NCBI GenBank assembly: GCA_012274445.1
Contig: JAAROD010000093.1
Span: 1,798,001-1,862,000, forward strand
Direction of reading: 5' to 3'
DNA: 64,000 bases
DNA from: Sclerotiophoma versabilis
Taxonomy: Eukaryota > Ascomycota > Dothideomycetes > Pleosporales > Didymellaceae
Of the stretch, positions 10,701 through 20,777 are shown piece after piece. The notes under the pieces were generated by a model, which saw only the letters and a list, made by a program, of their open reading frames with translations, was not told where the DNA came from and ran no database searches. Made by a program: the position numbers and the translations under genes. Numbering within the stretch: the first letter of the stretch is position 1; each line of letters opens with the position of its first letter.

Positions 10701-11305
10701 TGCGTATGCTGAACCACTTTAGGCAGACCCGTAGATCCAGACGTAAAGCAAACGTAGGAAAGGTCACTCGGCAGACTGACTGGCAGATCGACCGCATTGT
10801 AACTCCCATCATTAGAGGCGCTGCATATCTCGGGCACGTTCACCACAGCTCTCTTTACAACTCCCGGGAACCTCCCCCCAAACTTTCCCTCGATTAACAT
10901 CACCCTTGGACTGATTGTGCCCAGACATGCGTGTAACCGTTCGGTTGGGTTACTGGGATCAAGCGTTGTATACGCCATCCCTGCTTTTGATACAGCCATC
11001 ATGCAGACAACCAACCAGATAGATTTGTCGAAACAGATTGGGACAACTTCATCGGCAGTGATATCGCCGAAAATGGTGCGGAGATAGAGAGCCAGGCGCG
11101 TAGAGTAGCTATCAAGTTGTGCATACGTCATTGTGCCGTCCGGGGCGTCTACGGCGGGGGCGTTGGGGGAGGTATTCGCTTGCGCGGAGAAGACCTGGGT
11201 GATCGTAAGGTGAGGAGTTGGCGGGAGGGAAGCGTTCCAGGACCATATCGTGTCTTCTTCCTCTTGGGTGATTCTTCTCTTATGTTCTTGGGGTACGTCG
11301 CCCAT
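7760..11305 (-). CDS. Short NRPS, A-T-C-T(degenerate), 1181 aa
   Basis: Single exon. Start chosen at ATG 11305; the frame runs further upstream only through an 18-nt T run that would encode poly-Phe. Adenylation domain, about residues 25-530: A3 CFTSGSTGLPK (186-196), A5 GMTEG, A7 FRTGD, A8 GRKDTRVKLHGQR, A10 NPSGK with K520. Carrier T1: LGGNS with S586. Condensation domain about 650-1080 with SHAQYDA (H788, D792), resembling fungal terminal C domains. A second carrier-like domain ends the protein but reads WGNEI, so Glu1134 replaces the phosphopantetheine Ser. In A4 the usual Asp is Ala230 (FASSAFAAS), which argues against an ordinary alpha-amino acid. It lies 630 bp downstream of the PKS in the same direction. 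Its likely role is to activate one acid and condense it with a partner, perhaps the PKS product (inference). Confidence 0.9.
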   Translation of the reverse strand: MGDVPQEHKRRITQEEEDTIWSWNASLPPTPHLTITQVFSAQANTSPNAPAVDAPDGTMTYAQLDSYSTRLALYLRTIFGDITADEVVPICFDKSIWLVVCMMAVSKAGMAYTTLDPSNPTERLHACLGTISPRVMLIEGKFGGRFPGVVKRAVVNVPEICSASNDGSYNAVDLPVSLPSDLSYVCFTSGSTGLPKVVQHTQSSAVSNVIHGYGYTSGSRVLNFASSAFAASVVLTLKTLCNGGLLVLPPERERMGGIANFITKKEITRTVLTPTLLNLLKPEDVSCLKFLTVGGEPVSQRLIETWAPRLSLVEAIGMTEGVGIANIIDTSGKKCRARQVMTGCAWIVDADDADTLAPIGATGELLFEGPALCQGYRNNPEANAKAFIKESPAWARKRGEQRPKTLFRTGDLAKYVEDGVVQIVGRKDTRVKLHGQRFELGEVETMISDCLPSGVTAAAEIVEPTGGNGPMLVAFIHGLSTDFSHEAKQLRERLATKLPDYMIPRGLVELKDRPLNPSGKLDRKLLRQKATDMPLTELVKHTGSLDKVKPLTSQEQTMQRLWATVLGLPLECVGMYDDFFYLGGNSLHCIKLITESQRERVGLSIETILEHRTLQAMSVAASFGLNIDSTKPESEDRTYTIGTTASDIPQEDVEDIARATDWQSWCVGQGLLKSHGWHDYMIFKFSKPLDVDKLRNACQQMLDRHALLRTVFVVKARQAFQVVLKSKAYPFHFLVKRPRDGQNVDEAVKEIIQQNIKRQRQLGDPLVAFTLVQHPTETSHQLVLRISHAQYDAFSLDKLWRSLEALYFDKPLEVVPFTKFCAEASLASKNSESFWRETLANSSMSEVRSHPCPSIDYPINSAVKTSIPLVDLKASGFTSATAVLASWSMVLSRLTGQDSVTFGYIISGRYLPMPNISDVLGPCMNVIPLHTDVLPTAQTSSLLSSVQGNYLKALQHGHLGHRHIIESCTSWPRWTRFSSIVNHLSFAFAEPPFSEHGGCEFSVYEPEHDKADLWLQTLVRDDDLEVELRYSAKAFSRDWVKTVLDSFAGVYQQLPDVLERQLSENLPQLTVAAPRGDLIDHRQSIQEDSNSPLKHSKAVEEIVLASWEWVLGSDFRSHPGFTYQTPFFEIWGNEIAAAGLASEYSKRGFSISSEEVMSYPSVAETIAYLARQTEGNIKKIG

Positions 11306-11310
11306 ATTTG

Positions 11311-11328
11311 AAAAAAAAAAAAAAAAAA
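11311..11328. repeat. A18/T18 homopolymer at the NRPS start
   Basis: Eighteen consecutive A on the plus strand give a T18 tract that ends six bases upstream of the NRPS ATG on the minus strand. This is within the 5' leader of the NRPS mRNA if transcription starts upstream. Confidence 0.9.
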
Positions 11329-11932
11329 CGACCAAGAGTTTTGTTTCGTGAGATGGAGTGGTGATGGGATACGGAGGTCGTTGCAATGGTTACACAAAAC
11401 GAGCTGCTAGCTACCTTCTTATTTTCGTTCGTATCATGCTGGCTATCTACAGTAGTTTTGTATTTCCCCGCGCCGTGTGTCACCAGACTCTTGCAAAAAG
11501 ATCGAGCGATTCATTTACCCTGCTCACCGTTTTTTCGGTCCAATATAACGTACTTGCTCAAGTGGGGGTTCCATATTCGGACCGAGTCAGATACGATGCT
11601 TGATTTGAGGGGCGTTAATGCAGTTTGTTGGTGGTGTGTGGTGATAAGAGATGCAGTTCCTAACACACTAATGGGCTGGGGTGACGCGTTGTCCTTTAGT
11701 ACGTATGGACTACCACGACTGCTCGTCGGCCTGCTCACCCCATCCATAGGAAAGGCGAGATGACTTGGAAGTAATTGCTACATATTTTGCACTGCAACCT
11801 TACGATCTCTATGCACATACTGTTTTCGGAGAACAGAAGCGTGGCTTACAACCAACACAACCAGCACTACCAAAACCGAGATTGTATTTGTTGTAGTAAT
11901 GCAAAAATGCAACAACGAACGGAAAGAGTGGT
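11329..11932. promoter_or_regulatory. PKS-NRPS intergenic region
   Basis: The stretch contains the presumed NRPS promoter and the PKS 3' flank (both genes are on the minus strand). Small plus-strand frames of 80-125 codons lack any recognisable content. No specific factor site is claimed. Confidence 0.4.
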
Positions 11933-14900
11933 TTAAGCAGAAACTCCCAGAACATCAAAAAGAAATCGATATCCGGGTTCCACTTGATCCCTCCACTTCT
12001 TGCTCCCAGGCGCCAAATGCAAATCATGAATATGTTTTACCCCCGGAAGCCGCAGCAACCCACACTCTACCCCAGAATTCTCCAGTTCCTTAGTAAATAA
12101 CTCAGCTGTCTCGAATGGAACAATCTCATCCTCTACTCCATGAATAACGAACGTGGGAACATTATAAGAACCGTCCCGTACGTGCGCCATCGGGCTGATC
12201 GCTCTCACAAGCGCTGGGTCAGGTTTCAGCGCCAAAGCCTCAAGAGAAAGACCGTTGAGCAGGACACTCAGTCCAATACCCTCCTTGAGCATTGCAAAGA
12301 TAAGCTCCGAACGTGGATCGCCAGGCTTGACCCAGCCCATTCCACTACCATCCATCATAGCGCCATAGTTTGTTACGGGTCTCCTTGGCAAAGATTGCAT
12401 GATCTTCTCCAGACGCATTCTGCGGACAGGGTACTCTTTGTGGTGTTTCTCCAGAGCTAATGTTTTTGGTGAGTATATGATTTGCATGATGCATTGGTTG
12501 TCAGGGACAGAGCTTAACGTACCTCCTGATTCAAAATCGGTCGGTCCATAGAAACCCAAGATGGCAGCTGGTGGGTGGATGTTGAGCTCTTTGGTAGTCC
12601 ATGCGAGGCTCATAGCGAGATGGGCGCCGGTGGACCAGCCGATCGAGGCAATGCGAGCTGTGTCAATTGAGATGCCAAATTTAGATGTGATCGCAGAGAG
12701 CTTGCTCTGGATCCAAACGTACGCATCTCGAACATCGGAAATTGGCCCTTCAATGACGTTGACCTCGGGGCATAGGCGGTAGTCCACACTGATTGGAAGA
12801 ATGTTGTGCGAAAGCAAAAACTTCGTTTGTGCTGGTCTGACTGCTTTGCGCGACAGCGTCATATGGCCACCTCCGTGGATCATCAATGCTATGTGATGGT
12901 TAGTCAAGATCCAGAGCGTGTGCGCAGGCGTTGTTTACCTACAGGCATTGAGCTTGTGGGTGGGCTCTTAGGCAAGTAAACATCCGCTTCTATCTCAATC
13001 CCGTCCACGGATTTGTAAACAACTGTCTCGATGCCATTCGTTGGTGATTCCTTCTGACGAGAAGGCTCAGGATGTTGCTGTGCAGAGGCTACAAGCAGCC
13101 GTTGGAGGTTGCAGTCAGGTACTGTGCTTTGAGAGTAGGTAGCACTGGGGAATCCAGCTTGATGGAAAAAGTCCATCCAGACTCCCGCAGGTTGAATCGC
13201 ATGTGCAGCGTCGTTCGCCAACCACCAGCCATCAAGCAAGCCAAAAACAGCCTCATGCCAGTCAAAGACAGTGGTTATCTCTGAGAGCACTAGCAGGCCA
13301 TTGGGTTTCAGCATCTGTTTGATACGACGGCAAGTATCGGTCCTATTGGCTGTCGCATGAACGCAATTCGTGCCGATGGCGATGTCAAATTTGCCAATCA
13401 TATCTACCGAAGGTTCGACCTCCAGGTTGAGTGTCTTGAATTGCATCCACGGATATTTGAACTTCTTAGATGCATTGCGAACAAGTGTTTGGGATATGTC
13501 TGTGAAGACATACTCAATCGGATGGTTGAGAGCGCTCAGGGTTTCTCCAAGTCGTTTGGTAGTCCCTCCCATACCGGCTCCGACCTCGAGGATACGGATT
13601 GGTCCGTTGGCTTTCTTGACCAAACGAACCATGAGATCGGCAAGAAGCTCTGTCAGGGTCGCGAACATAGGGGCTTTAGTATAGAAGTTTCCAACGATTT
13701 CTTGCGACTTGGTGGTACTGAAGAGAAGTTTGACGGGGTCTTCGGCACCCGTCAAGCACTCTGCAAGCTTCGGACCGGTGAGAGCCATGAGTTCAGCCTC
13801 GCAGCGATATTGAGGGAAATCAGTGATAAGGTTGTGTAAAAGCTGGGTGGAAGGCGCGAAATTGCATGAACCGGATGATCGGACACGTCCACATTCTTTC
13901 TCCTCGATGATGTCGTGTTTCTGGAGGATCTGGTAGTATCTCTGCAATACTTTGCTGTGCTTAGACTGATAGGCGAAATCAGGAATCTTCTGGCCCACCC
14001 CGAGGGCTTTGAAGTCAACTCCCAACTTTTGGAACCCCTCTACAAGATAGGCGAGGAGTAGCTCATCTTGACGGGCAGCGACCTTGGCCAGATATTCTGT
14101 GAATTGGTAAGACCTTGCGTAGTCTTGGAGGAATGATTCTGATGCCAGCAGAGACTCAAACGGGTTCGAAATTCCTGCCGGTTTACTAAGATAGCCTTTA
14201 GCTGTAGCAGTCGCTTGTGAATCTGGCAGCTTCGAGAGTGAGGGGCTCAGCTTCGGTGAACTGATCCCAACTAGCTGCATGAGCTCCTTTACGGAAATTT
14301 CGAGGAGTGTTTCGATGCTGTCAAGATTGATGCCAAACTCATCGCATATACTGGATCCAAGTTCTGTCGTGGAAAGGGAATCAAATCCAAGGTCCTGGAG
14401 AGATTGGTGTTCCTGGATATGGCTGGCATCCGCACCACACAGCTCCGAAATGAGTTCAAAAAACTTAGCATATCGACTTTTACTGACAGGATCTTCAACA
14501 ATCTGATTGGATATCGCTTTGTCGCTTGGTGTAGGGTTTAATCTGGATTCAAGTATCTCCGAATCTAGCGGGGATGCTATCGGGGCCAGGGTTACGGGTG
14601 GCACAATGTGCTTTTGAGTGAATTTGGCGACACTAGCAGATATCATTTCGCACAATGCACCAAAACTCAGTGTCAGAAGCTCGTCAGGCGAGATCAGTTT
14701 ACCGAAGCGCTCGCTAATCTCATCGGAGAGTTCGACCGATGCAAGTGAGTCAACCCCGAGGTCACCAATACAGGTGCTCGAGGAAATGAAGTCCACCGGT
14801 GCGCCAGTGTATGTGGAAATAATCGCCCTCAGCGGAGCCTCTCTGTTGTCGATTTCGTCTTCAGCCACCGACGAAGCGCTTGAAGAGCCTGAAGTATTGT

Positions 14901-17900
14901 CGGGCGTCAGCTCCGGAAGACCCTCAACTACAATAGGTCTGGAGCTAGATAGAGAAGGAAGTGGAGCTCGTTTCGCACTCGCTTTCGATCCGTTGGCCGC
15001 ATCCAGCGTTCGCTCAAGTTTGGCTATCTCCAAACGGTGGAATTTAGCACCAATGGCTGTCATGGCTACCTCGCCATCTTTGGTCAGGACAAAGATGTCT
15101 CCAGTTGCATGCACATCATCAATGAGAGTGAAGATGGCGTAGACACTCCATTCCTTGGTAGTATCGAAGTCGCAAAGTCTAGACATTGTAATGCTTTCAA
15201 GACCAGAAGCCACAAAGACCTGACCTGGATGGCAAATTTGGCTGCTATTGATGAGCAAGCCAGAAACTTGGATGAAAGCATCGATGGATACGGTGTCACA
15301 ATGTTTCGTGACTGAACTTTCGTCGCCTCCGAGATGACTGTCTGGCATGCGGATCTCAGCAAGTGCCTCGTTCTTATCAATGGTAATGCTTGTAATCCCA
15401 TGGAAAAATTCAGCGTAATCGACAACTTTCGAAAACAGTTTGTAAGCGCGTCCGCCGTTCAGCTTCTCGGAACTGGGACTCAATCGGATCAAGTCAAGGC
15501 GGTCGGCTATGAGTCGTTTGTATGTTGAAAATCGAGGTTGTTCAACCAAAAACATTTTGCCTCTGCCGTGGACAGTTGCCCGTGCTGAGCCACTTCCAGA
15601 ACCGGGAGAGCTCGAAAGAACGAACTCCCAGCTATTCTTAGCAATGTCTTCCAGACTTAGATGAACGTCACGATCCAGATTGACACCCAGTGGCGACTCA
15701 AATGAGAGGTCCTCAAACACCAAGGACTTGGAGTCAAAGTCTGCACCCAAAAGCTGAGCTGACATAGCTGCGCATTCCATATACATAGAAGCGGGACAAA
15801 GCGGTCGACCTCTGACTGCATGGCCACCTATGATCTCGCGGAAGCGACTTGCCGAACCGTCAATGACAAACTTCTCCGTACGACCAGTAGACCCAGTATA
15901 GCTTATTAGGCGGACAGGAGCGTTGACAGGAGCTATCTCTAACTTTTGCGAACTGAGGTTGACGAGATTTTGATGGAGCTCAGTAGCCCTGTCGATGTTT
16001 TCTAGCCACGCTTTGGTCTTCTGGAATTGATAAGGTGGCAGCCATATTGGTTCCACACCAGCATTGGAAAGAGATAGAAAAGGCCACGGAGTGATGTCAA
16101 TTCCTTCCTTCCAGAGATCTACGGTGATTTGAGAGAGAACTTTGGTAGGCTGATCGACCCCAGCTGTTTTAATGCCGAAGAAGGAATGAACCTCTGACTT
16201 GTTAGTCGCACGTTTGACCATGGGAACTATAGACGAGTCGAATCCTGCTTCTAGCCAGATGCAGCGACCTAGGCGCTCTTCTATCCGTCGAACAGCGTCA
16301 ACAAAGTAGACCGGTTGACGGAGGTGCGATTCAACATGCTCAGCTGTAACATATTCAGTCTGTACTTGTGTACACGGCTCAATAGGGATAGAAGGCTTCC
16401 TGAAAGCCAACGACCTAGAGAATTCGACAAGGTCGTTCCTAAGCGGTTGAGTGAAAACGGAATGAAATCCATGAGTAACATCTAGTCGCTGACTTTTAAC
16501 CCCCTTGAACGAGGGGTCAACAGCCAACAACTTTTCCACATCAGCCACTGCAGTCGCGGTTCCAACAATAACCTGACTTTTGGGAGCATTAAAGCAAGCA
16601 ATCTCTACGGAGTTGCTACCAACTGCCTCAGTGATTTGTGTGACAATAGAGACTGGCGCAAAGATTGCAAGCATGGTACCTTTTTCTGGTCCCCATTTAG
16701 TCACCATGAGCTGGGCTCGAGTAGCAGCGAGCTTAAGGGCATCTTCAAGAGAGAGCACGCCTGACACTGCCAATGCTGTCAGCTCTCCAAAGCTATGCCC
16801 TATGATGCAAGCAGGCTGAACACCGGCGTCGATCCAACATTTGGCGCTCGCGTATTGAACGGCCATAGTACCCGTCTGCAACAGAATCGGGTCGGCAATG
16901 ATTGTGCTTTGAAACACAGCTGGGAGAATTGAGGGAAATCCAAGTGCGATGAGAATACGATCGCACTCATCGACGTAGTCGCGTAGCCTAGGATTGGAGT
17001 CGTACAACGTTTTTGATAGACCGATAGTTTGCTTACTTTGACCGGCGAATGCAAGCACGACATTTTTGGATGATGGGGGTATATTGAATGGTGAAATGTC
17101 CGTAGAGAGTTCCCTTTGTAGGCCGGCGATTTCGGAAGTTGTTGTCATCCATGCCACGGGGTGTCTCTTTCGCCGCTCGGAGAGTGTGTAAGCAAGGCTC
17201 GCAAGGTCCAGATCCGTTCGGCTCATGTAAGATTCCAGCAATCTTGCATAAGCCTTGAGACTTTCTACTGTGTGGGCAGACAGAATGATGGGGTGCACAA
17301 TGCTCGCAGGCAAATTAGTATGCCTATCCGGATATGTTAGTTTCTGCCTATCTGATGTCCGGGTGCGAACCTACGATTTACCCACGTCCTTGCGAGGTCC
17401 TTCGCAAACAACAAGTGCTGCATTACTTCCCGCGGCCCCATAGTTGTTGACCCAGGCGGCTTTGAAGGGAGCTTCCCATGGCTCTAGACTCTTTGCTATA
17501 ACAATCTTGTCTGGAGCCAAAGAGGGGATCTTCGGATTCAAGGAACTGAAAAGTGCCTGGGGAGGGATTGCCTTCTTCTGCAACATGGCTATTACCTTGA
17601 GTAGTCCAGCAACACCTGCTGCTGACTCTGCGTGGCCGGTGTTGGCTTTGATAGAACCGAGATACATTTTGGTAGGACGATCGGATCCACCGAACACTTC
17701 TCTAATGCTGCTAACCTCAAGAGGGTCACCTGCTTGTGTACCTGTCCCGTGAGCTTCGACGTACGAAACATGGCCTGGGCTCATTCCAGCAATCTTGAGA
17801 ATCGACTTGTATAGCTCAACTTGGGCTGGTGGATGAGTAACTGTTAAGGTTGCAGATAGGCCACCTTGGTTGGTGGATGCCCCCGGTATGACACCTAGTA

Positions 17901-20026
17901 CTTGGTCGCCATCTGCCAAAGCCTGTTTCAGGGGCTTCAAAACGACCATTCCAGCACCATCCGCACGGCAATATCCATCCGCTGATTGATCGAAGGGCTT
18001 GCATTGACCGGTCGGGCTGAGGAAACCAGCCTTCCCAAGGTTCAAGTAATTATGGACGCCGGATATTATATTTACTCCTCCGGCAACGGCCATCGGGCAC
18101 TCACCAGACCAGATGGATTGGCAGGCTCGATTAATAGCAACAAGTGAAGACGAGCAGGCAGTGTCTATGACTTCAGCCGGTCCGGTCCAGCCATAGTAGT
18201 GGCTGATTCTCCCACACAGAAATGCTCGAATGGTACCAGTGGCTGTATATGCAGTTGGGGGGTGGGCACCTGTGTTATCAGTGTACTCAATGAAACTTGC
18301 TCCGATGAAGCAACCAACTCTGTCTCCGTTCTCGCGAGAATGTCTGCGGAGATAACCTGCAGAATCCAGAGCTTGGAACGTCAACTCCAACAGAATTCGC
18401 TGCTGAGGGTCCAAACTAGCTGCCTCTTTAGCATTGGAACGGAAGAAAGCCCAGTCAAATTCATCGGCTCCATCTATGAAGTTTCCGAACCACTTCGGCT
18501 TCCACTTGTCATTTTGCAATGCGCGGAAACTCTCATGCATAGGAACTCTTTCAGAGCGAATCTCTTCGCAAGTCGATGTGCCAGCGGCGAGGAGGTTCCA
18601 CAGTTCTTCGAGGTCATTCGCCTGTGGAAGTCGGCATGAGACTCCTGTGACGGCGATGGCGTTTTCGGGACTAGCGTCCTGTGTTAGCGTGAAGCTAACT
18701 CAAGCGACCATTAGGTCACGATCTTCTCATCCCCGGACCAACTTACTATTTGTAATCAGCCAATCTGGCATTCTGGATAGCGGTGTGGACGTCCACTTTC
18801 GATACCTGTAAGCGAGCATTGTGGAATGGCATCAGAGGCACAGGGTCTCCGATCCCGAATAAAACGAATGAATGGGAGTCAGTTCTGCAACCTGCTAGGT
18901 CTTGTGCCACCTCTTTCAAAAGCCGATACCACTCGCATCGAGACGCAAGAATGGTGTTGATTGCCTCATATGTCAGCGAACAATCTTTCAGCGGCTTGCC
19001 ATCAATGTTTGATCGCACGGAAACTCGCAGCTGATTCGCACCGGGTAACTTCATCTCATCGTGCTTCTGACATATATCAAATAGCACTTTGACCAGAGGC
19101 ACATTCTCCGGATTATGTACTTTTCCGCGGATGTGAATGTCAGTGACCAGCAACCCCTGGTCACGAGCTCTATCTGCCACTTTCTTGAGTGCCAGCACCG
19201 GACCTACTATGCTTATTGTTCTTGGATCCGTTATCGCCGAAATGTAGCACTGAGTACAGTAAGCACGTGCCCATCAGATAAGATTGTAGCTAGATGCTCC
19301 ATGGATTGAACCATCACCAGACCGAATTATCAACTGAGTGGCTAGCGGAGCGACAGGTAAGGGATAAACCTTGCAGAGAAGGAAGGGAAAGAAAGAATTA
19401 CTTACTCCAGGATGGCCCTTTATCAGCTCATCCCCTTGTTGGGGAGCTCCCAACCGCACAGCAATCGTAGTAGACCCGGCAATCGACTCATCGTCGCCAA
19501 GTTCACCAAATGCTCCCACCGCAAAGGCTAGGCGCATTGCTTTAGTGGCAAGACGGACCACTTCCTCTTCGTCTTTGGCGCAGGCGATGGCAAACGCTGT
19601 AGGGAGACCCCCACAGTACCCTTGGGCACCGCCACCGTCCTTCAGACTTGATAGCATTTTTTCATGCGTGAGATTATGCAAATCCAGCAATTGGAAGTAT
19701 TGACAAATCTGAATTATGACCAGTAATGGTAAAGCCAGAATCCCAGACATTGAGCTGGATACAGGCCCAGCTGTCCCGTCAGCGATCCATCGCTTCAGGC
19801 TAACGACATATCGCTGGCCTGCTGTGAGTTTTGCGATGTCGGGATGGCATTCGCAGAGTGTAGTCCATGTGTCTCTCAACGATGTGATAGCTTCTGCGAG
19901 AGGCTGTAGGAGAGGCTTTTGAACAATGTATTCCTGTAATTGCTCAAGGTATGCCTCTGTTGGAGCTTTGCTTTGTGGGCAAAAGAATGCCACGGAAGGT
20001 GCAAACTCCCCGGATTGACTTCGCAT
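11933..20026 (-). CDS. Non-reducing PKS, SAT-KS-AT-PT-ACP-ACP-CMeT-TE, 2594 aa
   Basis: Five exons: 20026-19406, 19249-18747, 18694-17375, 17323-12939, 12888-11933 (7785 nt, in frame). SAT has GYCGG with C138. KS has DTACSSS with C555, EAHGTGT and NTGH. AT has GHSFGE with S992. The PT domain carries H1316 (GGHAVRGRPLCP) and probable D1496 (SIDAF). Two carrier domains have DSL serines at about S1674 and S1797. CMeT has the SAM site LEVGAGMGG at about 2060. The C-terminal alpha/beta-hydrolase releases the product: HGGGH near 2281 and GWSTG with S2362. This order matches fungal PKSs that make C-methylated orsellinic-acid-type aromatics (the AusA/MpaC type). It assembles and cyclises a polyketide in the cytosol and methylates it at carbon with SAM. 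All catalytic residues are present. The product is not predictable from sequence alone. Confidence 0.93.
12889..12938 (-). other. PKS intron 4
   Basis: 50 bp, donor gtaaac and acceptor tag. Removal fuses the CMeT-side frame to the TE frame (SMPVALMIHGGGH), so this is one gene and not a PKS plus a separate esterase. Confidence 0.85.
17324..17374 (-). other. PKS intron 3
   Basis: 51 bp with donor gtaggt, a good branch site (actaac) and acceptor tag. It joins the KS exon to the AT exon. A stronger-looking donor gtaaat 11 bases earlier would break the frame, so gtaggt is preferred. Confidence 0.7.
18695..18746 (-). other. PKS intron 2
   Basis: 52 bp, donor gtaagt, acceptor ttag. The nearer cag acceptor would create an in-frame stop; this one leads into the KS domain (ENAIAVTGVSCRLP). 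Confidence 0.75.
19250..19405 (-). other. PKS intron 1
   Basis: 156 bp, donor gtaagt and acceptor cag. It joins GHPG to CYISAITDPRTIS inside the SAT domain, the sequence expected there in SAT families. Confidence 0.75.
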
Positions 20027-20777
20027 ACCGATAAGACTTGGAATTATGCGAATCTCTTGAAGGATTGAAGTTTTAGAACGAACAGTCGACCACTCCTTCC
20101 TGGTGCGATGATTCTTAGGTTAGATATATACGAAGTGCCTAGGTAGCCGTATCATATTTGGGGATGGGATCGACCCCCACATACTATAAGTACGGGCCTA
20201 CTAAGGCAGTCCACAATGGAGAGATTGCAATGATATTCATCATAAGTGGTGTAGGTGTGCCTAGTAGCGGCTATCAAATAACGTCTACTTATCTAAGATT
20301 TAGTAGCAATGCGTGGGGTTAGGGGCAGTGATAGCTAGCAACTCAGTAACCTATTATTCGTGTAAGGTGATGAGTTTGTGTTCTTGCGTCTTTGGCCAAC
20401 ACCCTTGTTCTTCTGGCCACCGACACTACTCATGTTGGATAACGTAGTAGCAACTGCCCTGGGGCGAAAAGCACTACGGGAGATAAATGTCTTCAAATTT
20501 GTCTCGATCAAGTCTAGGGTTATGTTGAAGCCAGCTAAGAGGCACCGAGTGGCTGCCGTATACCTGGTCAGGCATCCGGAAAAACACCGAATGCGAGAGA
20601 GGTGTCGCGTGATGCGGATCAAAGTAGTAATACTCCTTATCGTACTCGAAGAGCGATTGATGGGGAATGATAACAAGGCAACTGTGAAGCTCTTCGGATG
20701 TTTCCATTAATCTTATCGTCAACATCGCACTTTCTCTTGAAGCACCTTTGTGAGACATTTGTATCGTGAATCTCAGT
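20027..20777. promoter_or_regulatory. Divergent promoter region, PKS and P450
   Basis: The PKS starts leftward at 20026 and the P450 rightward at about 20778, so this 751 bp probably holds both promoters. That arrangement would allow shared control. No pathway transcription factor gene is in the window and I make no specific binding-site call. The short ORFs inside have no recognisable content. Confidence 0.5.

Noticed and set aside
11306..11386. 27-codon N-terminal extension of the NRPS with a poly-Phe run
   Set aside because: It comes from translating a T18 homopolymer in what looks like the 5' leader; the ATG at 11305 gives a normal A-domain N-terminus.
11933..12907. A separate esterase/lipase gene next to the PKS
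   Set aside because: A 50 bp intron with good borders fuses it in frame to the CMeT end of the PKS, and the order CMeT-hydrolase is known for this PKS type.
19370..19405. A 36 bp alternative for PKS intron 1
   Set aside because: Too short for a normal fungal intron, and its product meets a stop; the 156 bp intron gives the expected SAT sequence.
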